From positions 1-64,000 of the forward strand of contig NW_015961961.1 in NCBI RefSeq assembly GCF_000497045.1: 64,000 bases of DNA, in the 5' to 3' direction. Position 1 is the stretch's first letter. Each line of letters opens with the position of its first letter. The notes beneath the pieces were generated by a model, which worked only from the letters and a program-made list of their open reading frames with translations, searched no databases and was not told the origin of the DNA. A program made the position numbers and the translations under genes. Shown piece after piece: positions 1 through 8,391 of the stretch. The DNA is from Kalmanozyma brasiliensis GHG001 (taxonomy: Eukaryota; Basidiomycota; Ustilaginomycetes; Ustilaginales).

Positions 1-1060
1 TGTACATATAGAACACCCACAAAACCCCACAAAAAAATAGAAAACCCTGTACATAGCCAACCATACTTGTGTGACGGGTGCCTGTGTGATGTCGACAAAA
101 GTAGGGTTAGGGTTGACTGTGTCGACCCGCCATAGCTCGGCCGTACCTCCATCATATTGTCTGAAACTTTGATGCTATCCTCTCCTGACATCTCCCAACA
201 AGTTTATTTAAGGTAGCAGAGACATCGGAGGGGGTCCATTTTCCCACTTTGTAAGGGGGGACCCTTACAGCTTTGGCCAAAATGTCAGAAAACGTAAACA
301 TCACCATACATCAACAACCACTTGCACCAACGCTGTGATACTTTCAGGATATTCTTTTGGCATCATTTGAGGTATAGTTACTTATGGGAGCGTGTCCAAT
401 ATCTTCCATTTTTGGCGTGTCGACTTGGGTTGGGCCAAACTTCACGGGGCCGTTACGGAAAATAATGTTATGCAACTTGCGTAGGGTTGACTAATGAAAG
501 TTGCTATTTTGACCATTATCTACAACTTTGCTTAAGCAACCCTAATCGATTTGTAAAAGGGACCCCCTTGTAACCCTAACCCTGGACCGTCTTGCCAGGC
601 CGTTGACGCGCCAACATCATTCTGTTCCGCCCATCAAACCCTAGCTTCCAGCATGGTACGTACTGCTCACTATACCTGTAACGCTGATGCCTGCATGGTC
701 TGCATGCTTGTTGCTTGCCTTTGTTGGTGGTGGTGGCTGTGTTGCGTGTTCCACGCGTGCATGGCCTTAGCTGTTGCTGGCACCTCCAATTGCACTGTAT
801 CCACCAGCAGATGCTTTCAGCTTGCTATGTACATCCTTCCTGAGATGCAACACACCTGGTTGCATGGTCTGCACACCCATTGGGCCTTTGAGCCACTCAT
901 CAGCTGTGTTGCATGTGTTTGGCTGACAGCTTGCAATGTGGCAATTGTGCATTGTTCTGCCCTGTTTAATGCCACCTGGTTGTTGCTCAAGTTCTGTATA
1001 TGCAATGCACACCATGAAACATGTTAAATGTACAAATGCATTGCGCTGAGATGCGGCTTT
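1..1060. repeat. Repetitive, AT-richer non-coding region with telomere-like motifs
   Basis: No convincing gene is present. The first 650 bases are visibly AT-richer than the rest of the window. TTAGGG-type motifs occur in both orientations: TAGGGTTAGGG near 104-114 and its reverse-complement type CCCTAACCCT near 574-583. From about 650 to 1020 the sequence is internally repetitive: the 13-mer TGCATGGTCTGCA occurs at 692-704 and 861-873, and CACCTGGTTG at 853-862 and 971-980. A 124-codon cysteine-rich frame here appears to be a by-product of the repeats. The region could be subtelomeric or an old repeat remnant; the sequence cannot decide. Confidence 0.45.
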
Positions 1061-2635
1061 CTATGTTGTCGGTTTGCGATGTATCAAGAACACGACTGCA
1101 AGATTAGAGAAAAGCATGAGCAGCGTGAGGAAAGTGAAGGCCCAGCCTGCCGTCATGCCGTTGACCATTGGCAAGATAGCGGAAGTGCCTGCCGCCGCCA
1201 TGAGGCATCGGACGAGATTGAGTGTAGCGCTAGCGGAAGCGGACTGAGTTGGAAAAGAGTCGACGAGGAAGGTTTGCACAGCCGTCATAGATGCGATGGT
1301 GCCTGACGAGATGAAGAAGACGAACACCACGGGGACGGCGAGGGGCAATTGTCGATCGATGGACCAACCAAAGATGAGCACAGCGGCACTTTCAATCAGG
1401 CTGAACGTCCACGCTGTGCCGAGTCGAGCGCTAACGAGATTGACTTTGTCGTCGTCGATGCTGGGCGCTGCGCCTGATTTGGTGGGTCGTTGCGCGCGGC
1501 GATAGGTCCAATCGAGCAGTCGACCGGCGAGCAGAGTGCCGATGATACAGCCGCCGCCATTCGAGAGGTACGTGAGACCAACTTGCAGCTCGTCGAGACC
1601 ATAGCGATCTGCGAAGAACGTAGCAGCGGCAGTGATGGACATCTGCCAGATGGCGTAGTGCAGGGATGCGTAGGTCGCGCTGACCAGCACGCTCGTGTTG
1701 CGAAGCAGAAGGATCGGCTTGAAGATGTGCGTGAACGAGAATTGTGTGCTCGAAGTGCCGCGAAGAGACACATCGTCCAATGCTGGCTGTTCCAGCTCTT
1801 TTGGGACCCAGAGTCGGTGGGCTGGTGCGCGAGCGAGTCCTTTCGGTGCGTTCGAGCCGTTGCCGACGATGTTCCGCATGGTTTCGGGCAGGATGACGAC
1901 AGCGCAGAGCAAGAAAGCGCCGCCGAAAGCGACAAGGAACCAGAAGATAGATCGCCAGCCGAGTGTCTCTGCCATCGCGCCGCCAATGACCGGTCCGACC
2001 GCTGTAGCTAGGAGCGAAGCGGCGTTGAAGAAGCCCATGTATCCTCCTCTGTCGCGTCGATCCACAACATCGCCGACGATGGCCGCTCCAATCGCAACAG
2101 AGCTTGCGCTTGCACTGCTCTGCACAGCTCGCAGGACAGCGAGCTGAGCGAAGGATCGCGTGAGAGCCAAACCAACATTGGCGCCGAAGTAGATGACGAA
2201 GGTGATGAGAATGACGGTTCGTCTACCCTTGGTATCGGAAAGTGGCGCCCAAACTGATGGCGAAAGCCCTTGGAAGATGAGGTAGAGCGTGACGGTGAGA
2301 TTGACCAGTTCTGGCGTGACTTCGAGGTCTCGTGAGATTGCTGCGATGGAGGGAAAGTATATGTTGGACGAGATGCCAGAAAAGGAGGCGGACCAGGATG
2401 CCAGAGCGACAATGATAGCGACCTTGCTTTTGGAAAAGATCGTGTAGTCGTACTTCACTTTAGTGTCGTCCAGAGATTGTCGAGGCGTATCGGAATGCGT
2501 AGATTCCATCGTGTCTGCCTCTGAGATGCCTAGCGGATCCTGAATGGAAGCATGTCGAGCTGCGATATCTGTTTGATCGAATGCTTGCAGAGATATACCG
2601 CCGTCGGCGCTTGTGCCATGTGCGCTCGTCGTCAT
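1061..2635 (-). CDS. MFS transporter, DHA1 drug:H+ antiporter type
   Basis: A 524-residue plasma-membrane transporter of the major facilitator superfamily, 12-helix DHA1 branch (multidrug/polyamine/organic-acid exporters such as yeast Qdr and Aqr1). About 75 hydrophilic N-terminal residues precede the first helix. The loop between helices 2 and 3 carries the MFS motif A in the form PLSDTKGRR near residue 133. A motif C-like GPVIGG in helix 5 is typical of antiporters. A charged central loop (about residues 270-305) separates the two halves. The start is a real ATG and the frame is unbroken, so no intron is needed. It is divergent from the Gfo/Idh oxidoreductase at 3390. The substrate cannot be read from sequence; export of a metabolite made by the neighbouring dehydrogenases is only a possibility. 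Confidence 0.85.
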   Translation of the reverse strand: MTTSAHGTSADGGISLQAFDQTDIAARHASIQDPLGISEADTMESTHSDTPRQSLDDTKVKYDYTIFSKSKVAIIVALASWSASFSGISSNIYFPSIAAISRDLEVTPELVNLTVTLYLIFQGLSPSVWAPLSDTKGRRTVILITFVIYFGANVGLALTRSFAQLAVLRAVQSSASASSVAIGAAIVGDVVDRRDRGGYMGFFNAASLLATAVGPVIGGAMAETLGWRSIFWFLVAFGGAFLLCAVVILPETMRNIVGNGSNAPKGLARAPAHRLWVPKELEQPALDDVSLRGTSSTQFSFTHIFKPILLLRNTSVLVSATYASLHYAIWQMSITAAATFFADRYGLDELQVGLTYLSNGGGCIIGTLLAGRLLDWTYRRAQRPTKSGAAPSIDDDKVNLVSARLGTAWTFSLIESAAVLIFGWSIDRQLPLAVPVVFVFFISSGTIASMTAVQTFLVDSFPTQSASASATLNLVRCLMAAAGTSAILPMVNGMTAGWAFTFLTLLMLFSNLAVVFLIHRKPTT

Positions 2636-3389
2636 GGTGGACGGAAGCTTGCGTGAACGGGGCGGATTGGCTATGTTGATGTCGTCGACGATGATGTATC
2701 AGGTTTCCGGATGTCCGGCGCTGATGAAAGCGCTTGCGATGCGAGCGTTTAGCGGTGAATGGGCAGGCTAGGCATGCGGAGGATTCGCGCTTTGATGTCA
2801 ACTGACTACAGTATGCCGACGATGTGCTGGGTGGAAATACGCGAAGGAAGGCGCTTGTGTTGCAAGGCTTTATCGCAGGTACGGAACAAGAGTTGCCTTG
2901 TGCAATGCTTGCTTGTAGGTCAAAGTCAAGGTACGGCGTTGGGCGACTGCAGAGTGTTGAGAAGGACGCTCTGCGGATGACTCGCTGCTGAGTTGATCCA
3001 AAAGCCGAGCCTTGGACCCTTCTCACGACCTCTGACGGGCGGTAAGACCGACTAACTCCACCTGCATGGAGTCAGATATCCGGGCCTACAGCGGCGAGCT
3101 CAAATACAGGGTCTGCGAGTCACACACGGCGTCTTGAACTCCAAAATGATCCGTCGTAGCTGTGTTGAGGTTCAAAGCGCTAACACGGTAAGGTTAGCAA
3201 CTCTGGCCATGACGGGGACACACATCGGCGTAAGCTCGGCGTCTAACTTGGCCGAAGAGGCGATGTTGACCGGTCGGACGACGAAGCCGCTCAACCCAAT
3301 TGCGGGGTCGAAGGACTTTCTTGGTCACGACCATCATCTCAAGTTCGCATCTGCTTCGTTACAGGGCAGTCAACGAGTCCTGTGCCATC
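2636..3389. promoter_or_regulatory. Divergent intergenic region, MFS transporter / Gfo-Idh gene
   Basis: This 754-base spacer separates two divergently transcribed genes and must contain both promoters. Only short shadow frames are present. I see no TATA box, repeat or RNA gene that I can support. Confidence 0.4.
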
Positions 3390-4759
3390 ATGTCGGAAAA
3401 CTACAACGTCGTACTCATCGGAGCCGGCGAGATCAACTTTGGTAGGTAGACCATGGGTCCTTTTAGTATCTCGTTAGACCATCGCACTAACGTCTTCTGA
3501 CCTCGTTCCTCGTCCGACAACCTTGCAGGCTCGCCCGAGGGTCCGTGGAACCACTCCGCGCGAATTGAGCAGATCTTCCAAGATGGGCCTGTCACGCTGC
3601 GCTTCGTCGCTCTAGTGGATCCGAACGTCGCGCGAGCAACCGAAAGAGTCGAGGCGAAGCGTTGTAGCAGCGATAGCAACGTCAGCTCGGCATGGCAATC
3701 GACAAAGGTCTACCCTAGCATCGATGCCGCTGCCGAAGAGCACCACGGTGTCGACCTGGTGGTGCTTGGGTGTCCACCGCATTTTAGAGGCACCTTGCAG
3801 CCAGGCAAGCGAGCCGACATCGAGATGCTCGAATGCTTCCCAACGGCGAAGGCATACCTGGTGGAGAAGCCTGTTGCTGCCATCAATCCTTTCACCACCA
3901 CGGACTGCGACGAGGTGGCCGCCAAGTATGCAGCGGCTGGTGGAATCAGCAGCGTCGGATACATGCTGCGATACAACAAGGCCATCCTCAAGATCCGCAA
4001 GATCCTCAAAGACAACAGTCTCACGCCGACGTGCATCAATGCGAGATACTTCATGGCGTACAAGTATGCCCACAAGCTCGACTGGTGGAACACGTCAAAG
4101 TCGTGCGGACCGGTGGTGGAGCAAGCGACGCACTTCATCGACTTGATCCGTTTCTTGGCGGGCGAAGAGAACGATGCATTGCTCGACACGGTCAACGCCA
4201 CTACAGTCGCACACTCAGAGACTGTAGGATCGCTGTCCAAGCTGGGATTCGACGAGTCGACCATTCCTGCTGGAGAGCGGGTACCGCGAGTCACGAGTGC
4301 CTTTTGGAAGCATCAGAAGGGCACCATCGGCTCGTTGACCCACGGCATCACTTTGCATGGTGAGTCTTGCCCAAACCCGGCAATCCTGACGCTCTTGCTG
4401 ACCGCTTCATGCCTCAACCTACAACGCGACCTACAACAGATGGCTCATACGATACCGAGATCGAAGTTCTTGCAGACGGTTGGATCCTTCGGGTGCGAAA
4501 CGCCTATGATGCAATCACGACACTGGCCATCCGGAGCCCCGGTCAAGCTGAGGAGCAGATCATCAAGCTCGCAGACGACCCTTTCCTCACCGAGTTCCAA
4601 TGCCTGGTGCGATCCAGTCTGCAAGGCAACGAAAAGGTGATCAAGGCGGAAGGCGTTCCAAGTCAGCCACTCAGCTCGTTTGCCGATGCGCTCAAGACGT
4701 ACAAGCTTTCGTGGAAGATCCGGCTCGCTGCGGAGGCGAACGCTGCTCAGTCGAAATGA
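3390..4759 (+). CDS. Gfo/Idh/MocA-family NAD(P)-dependent oxidoreductase
   Basis: Three exons, 3390-3441, 3529-4359 and 4440-4759, give 400 residues. Introns of 87 and 80 nt start with GTAGGT and GTGAGT and end in CAG; splicing restores a glycine codon and then an aspartate codon in frame. The N-terminus has the Rossmann segment VVLIGAGEINFG, followed by SPEGPWNH, which is typical of a fungal Gfo/Idh/MocA subgroup. VEKPVA (residue 129 on) supplies the family's EKP lysine. GYMLRY and DWWN (about residue 202), followed by VEQATHF, match the C-terminal sugar-binding alpha/beta domain. The family oxidises or reduces sugars, polyols or their derivatives with NAD(P); the substrate here is unknown. 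It is convergent with the SDR gene at 4905, which may act on a related carbohydrate. Confidence 0.85.
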
Positions 4760-4904
4760 TCGCGCCGTTCATCATTTAGCATATCTGAGAACAATGTTGA
4801 CAGACAACGGACTCGTGTGATAAGTCAATGTATGCATTTCCTTTGATATAGATGACGTATTGGGCTCTGAGATACAACGAGCGAATGGCAATGAGACCAA
4901 ATGA

Positions 4905-5729
4905 TCAAGGCAGAGTGTAACCGCCGTCGATGAGCGTGTCGCTTCCGGTCTGGTACGAGGAAGCGTCGCTGGCCAGATAGAGGAAGAGACCCTTGATTTC
5001 CTTGACATGACCCTGTCGACCGAGAGCGGACATGCGGTAGGCCTCGTTGATGCAGCGCGGGCTGGCGCCGAGCTTAGTATCGAAGAAACCCGGGCTGACA
5101 ATGTTGACTCGAGCAAAGTGCCTCCACTCCCTCGCGAGCGACTTGCCCATGTGCGTGACGGCCGCCTTGGTCGAGTTGTACACCGGCTGGTCGACGGGCA
5201 CGTTGACAATGTGCGCAGACATGCTCGAGGTGATGATGAGGTTACCCTTGCCCTGACGCTTGAAGACCTCGCCGACGTACTTGGCACAGTAGAAGACGCC
5301 GTCGACGTTGACCTCCATCTGACGCTTGTACTCCTCGACGGTCTGCTCGAGGATGGGTTTGGAAATGGCCATGCCGGCATTGGCGACAAAAACGTCGATG
5401 CGGCCAAAGTCAGAGACAACTTGATCGATGGTGGAGCGCACCTTGTCGACCGAAGAGACTTCGCACTGGTAGGCTTTGGCGCGGATCGAGTGGGCTTTGG
5501 CGAGCTCCTCGGCCTTTTGGATGGCAACGTCGTTCGAGTTGTACCAGAGGACGACATCGGCGCCTGCTTCAGCGCACGCTTCGATGGCAGCGTAGCCGAG
5601 ACCTTCGCTGGCGCCGGTGACGACGACCACCTTGCCCTTCATGCTAAGTTGCTCGAGGACATTGGTGGGCGTGTCCGGCACGGGTCGGGGCTGTCGAACA
5701 GCAGAGCAGTCTTCGATGGTCATCGACAT
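4905..5729 (-). CDS. Short-chain dehydrogenase/reductase, sorbose reductase / mannitol dehydrogenase type
   Basis: A 274-residue classical SDR. The cofactor motif TGASEGLG lies near residues 41-48, the NAG motif near 118, the catalytic serine in ITSSMS, and the YNSTK tyrosine/lysine pair near residue 184. The C-terminus ends with GGYTLP. The overall pattern, with an N-terminal extension and the phrases VVLWYNSND and GFFDTKL, fits fungal NADP-dependent mannitol/sorbose/arabinitol dehydrogenases of about 265-280 residues. The frame extends upstream to 5798, but that codon is GTG; the first ATG is at 5729 (a second is two codons on). It is convergent with the Gfo/Idh oxidoreductase (145 bases apart). 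Assignment to a particular polyol is inference. Confidence 0.88.
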   Translation of the reverse strand: MSMTIEDCSAVRQPRPVPDTPTNVLEQLSMKGKVVVVTGASEGLGYAAIEACAEAGADVVLWYNSNDVAIQKAEELAKAHSIRAKAYQCEVSSVDKVRSTIDQVVSDFGRIDVFVANAGMAISKPILEQTVEEYKRQMEVNVDGVFYCAKYVGEVFKRQGKGNLIITSSMSAHIVNVPVDQPVYNSTKAAVTHMGKSLAREWRHFARVNIVSPGFFDTKLGASPRCINEAYRMSALGRQGHVKEIKGLFLYLASDASSYQTGSDTLIDGGYTLP

Positions 5730-6156
5730 TTTGACGGATAGAAAAGGCTTTGAGGCGACTGGAGAGGCTTCGAGATGGTGTGATGATGGCAAGGGCACTC
5801 TTCAAGCACTCTGAACGGGCATCGAAGATGGTGACTGAGCAGTGCGTACAGATTTCCGGGAGGGATGACCGGTGACCGTGCACTGTTGTTTGCGGGGGGA
5901 CTTGCAGAATGCAGATCGGCGAATTTACCGTCCAAATGACCGACATGAGAGGATTCCATCGTGCAGTGGTTGGCATCGACTCTCGCCTCCTGAACCGCTG
6001 AACATTGACCCTCCTCTAAATTCTGACCGTGAATGATGCGATTCGTTCATGAGCCGGGCTTTCGGGCACAGTCGCACAGATAGCATGTCATGATTGAATC
6101 TCGGTGCATTAAAGAAGCTCTATGAAGGTACAGGACTCGAAACAAGGTTTAGCGAG
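5730..6156. other. Intergenic region upstream of the SDR gene
   Basis: This 427-base stretch lies between the SDR start and the NmrA-like stop, both on the minus strand, so it should hold the SDR promoter and the NmrA terminator. I see no recognisable element. Confidence 0.35.
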
Positions 6157-7134
6157 CTAATGAGCGCTGCCGACGTTGGCAAGGAGCTGTTTGAGCGCAG
6201 CCTTGTGATCCACCTCGGGGTGCTCTGACACCACTGTCACCCCCCGCTTCTTCTCCTCCGCGACCGCAGCTTCATCATGGATCGAGTCGATGTAACCCGT
6301 GTACTGACCGGTGGCCATATCGACAAACAGCTGTGCCTGGTCGTCGTGCATGCCCGCCTTCTTGAAGGTGTTGTACCACTCTTCTTGTGGGACGGGCACG
6401 GCGTTGACCTGGGTGCCCGTGATCTCGGAGATGTACTGAGCGATCTCAGGAACTGTCTTCTTCTGCGTCACCAGCTGAACGGCTGTGATGTGACCGCTCT
6501 TTGCGCCGTCGGGCGAGGCGGGAGCGAGGAGGTACTTGAGCGCTGTGCTTGCGATGGCATTCGCGTCAGTCCACTGATACGACCGGTCGAAGGGGACCAT
6601 CATCGACGGCAGGATGTGTGGCGGTCCGACAGCGAGCGGGAGAACAGCTTTGAGGTTGGACAGGAAGTAGGGCGGTCGCAGAGCGTATACCTCGACACCA
6701 TCGCGGACGTTGGCCAACAGGCCTTGCTCAGCAATGTGTGTGTTGCGAATAGGTCCAGTTCCGCTCGTTCTTTCTGCACCGACCGAGGAAAGGTAGACGA
6801 TCTTCTTGATGGTGCTGCTGGACTTGACGGCTTCTGTGATCGAGTCGACCCACTTCTGCGAGAGGCTGAAAGGGTCTTGCTCGCCGTAAAAGGGCGGATT
6901 CATGATGTAGGCAGCATCGCTGCCGTCGAGCGCTTCCTTGATCGAGGCAGCATCGCCGACTTCCAGGGGCGTCTGGGAGACGGTGACGCTGCTGTTGGAA
7001 GCTTGAAGCTTGGCAGGAGAGCGGCCGGCTAGACGGATGCGGATTTGGGGCTGCTGCTGCTGCAAGAGCTCTGCAAGGCGGACAGCCGTCGCCGAGGTAG
7101 CGGGAAAGATGCTGATCTGAGAAAGTGCTGACAT
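6157..7134 (-). CDS. NmrA-like NAD(P)-binding family protein
   Basis: A 325-residue atypical SDR of the NmrA/HSCARG-like group. It keeps family features: GRSPAKL after strand 2, GSDAAYIMNPP, KKIVYLSSVGAER, then a GPIRNTHIAEQ segment where NmrA-like proteins have a helix starting N-x-x-x-E, and ALRPPYFLSNL. The N-terminal dinucleotide motif, normally G-x-x-G-x-x-G, reads PATSATA and has no glycine, so cofactor binding may be weak or lost. Members act as redox sensors or as reductases in secondary metabolism. The start is the ATG at 7134; upstream codons to 7290 are open but not supported. A TATA-like element lies about 125 bases upstream. It is divergent from the Dabb gene at 7890. Confidence 0.78.
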   Translation of the reverse strand: MSALSQISIFPATSATAVRLAELLQQQQPQIRIRLAGRSPAKLQASNSSVTVSQTPLEVGDAASIKEALDGSDAAYIMNPPFYGEQDPFSLSQKWVDSITEAVKSSSTIKKIVYLSSVGAERTSGTGPIRNTHIAEQGLLANVRDGVEVYALRPPYFLSNLKAVLPLAVGPPHILPSMMVPFDRSYQWTDANAIASTALKYLLAPASPDGAKSGHITAVQLVTQKKTVPEIAQYISEITGTQVNAVPVPQEEWYNTFKKAGMHDDQAQLFVDMATGQYTGYIDSIHDEAAVAEEKKRGVTVVSEHPEVDHKAALKQLLANVGSAH

Positions 7135-7889
7135 TGCTCTGATGGCTTGGGGTGTAAAAGCTCTTGAGTGGTGTTCGAGGCTCTGGGTAAGGTCGTTCTT
7201 CGAGAAGCGAGTGAGATGAGCTATGACGAGGAGAATGATCCCTCCCCCAAAGCTCTGCTTATATAGACACGACGTCGGCCAGCGTCTCACTCGGACATGT
7301 CAAACAGCGCTCAGCTTTCAAGCAAGAATGCATGATGCCATCGCTACGGAGCTACAGCGTACACAATTGCCAAGAACACGAAGACTTGTCGCTAACACCG
7401 GCGGCATGTAGCACGAAGAAAGCCTCTGGAAGAAACGACGTTGGATGGGAACGGCCAAGTCCATGGAGATTCGACCCAAACCCTCTTTAAAACCCATTGA
7501 GCAAAACTGCAATTCCGCGTGGGTCCTCGAGACGGCGGAGTCTGAAAGCTGGTTAGGATTAACCCCGCGTCCAATGGCGCCATCTCGAGACGGCCTCTGC
7601 CTCAACACCGTGGTTCCGGTCGTCATGCTAAGCTCCGAAGCGAGGTCGACCTTCTAGAAGCATCTGCCTCGATACCGACAAAAGCTTGCCGTGAGATCCG
7701 AAGCGACCAGGCTATCTGATAGCGCCGCAGCCTGAATAGTGGGCTCGCTCATGACGAGCTTTGATCGAGACCCTTAAACGCCGGACTCCACACGGACCAA
7801 TGCTTAACCGCGAAAACGCGCCCAGTTGCATTGCATCATCCTTTTGTCCGAGCTACCATCCCCTCTCGAGCGCCTATACCGACGTGACC
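7135..7889. promoter_or_regulatory. Divergent promoter region, NmrA-like / Dabb genes
   Basis: This 755-base shared spacer contains the TATA box noted separately, an exact 11-bp direct repeat CTCGAGACGGC at 7526-7536 and 7584-7594, and a CCAAT box at 7571-7575 next to the second copy. The repeats are candidate operator sites; no binding factor can be named. Confidence 0.4.
7259..7265 (-). promoter_or_regulatory. TATA box of the NmrA-like gene
   Basis: The minus strand reads CTATATAAG here, about 125 bases before the ATG at 7134. Position and sequence fit a fungal TATA element. Confidence 0.5.
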
Positions 7890-8313
7890 ATGCCCGTCGT
7901 CCACGTCGTCTCGTTCAAGTACAAGGACAGCGTCTCGGAGGAGCAGCGCTCGCAGCTGTGGGCCGACCTCAACGCCTTCCGCACCCAGTGCCTCTACTCG
8001 GACGGCAAGCCGTACATCCTCGACTTCAAGGGCTCGACGGAGAACATCTCACCCGAAGGCCGAGGGCAGGGCTACCACCAGCTTTTTATCTCCACTTTTC
8101 CCTCCAGGGAGCACGTCAAGTACTATCTCGAGCAGGATCCTGTCCACCGGGCGTTTGTTGTGAGTCGCCGCGTCGGATGTAGCAACAGAAAAGTGTTCAC
8201 CATGGTATCAATCGCTAACCCGCGCTCTTGCCATTCACAATTGCCACCGCTCACCGCAGGAGAAGGTCAAGCCGACACTCGCCGACGCTTTCATCTACGA
8301 CTTCGAGGTTTGA
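7890..8313 (+). CDS. Dabb domain (stress-responsive A/B barrel) protein
   Basis: Two exons, 7890-8159 and 8260-8313, encode 107 residues. The 100-nt intron starts GTGAGT and ends CAG, phase 0, and adds the last 17 residues ending in ADAFIYDFEV. The whole protein is one Dabb (dimeric alpha/beta barrel) domain: VHVVSFKYKD at the start with the conserved histidine, a central GYHQLFISTF strand and a C-terminal VYDFE-like strand. The family includes stress-induced plant proteins and small cyclases of polyketide and terpenoid pathways. The ATG context (gtgaccATGc) is acceptable. It ends 78 bases from the convergent ADIP-like gene. Sharing a promoter region with the NmrA-like gene suggests a metabolic or stress role, which is inference. 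Confidence 0.85.
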
Positions 8314-8391
8314 AACACATCACAAATATAAGCACAACGAATGACATAGATTCCCAGAATTCCGTTGACAGACAGATGCAGTGCATTGCGA

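Noticed and set aside
653..1027. 124-codon cysteine- and tryptophan-rich plus-strand frame
   Set aside because: Residues mirror TGC/TGG/CTG-rich repeats; no signal-peptide-plus-domain pattern and the words are duplicated at DNA level.
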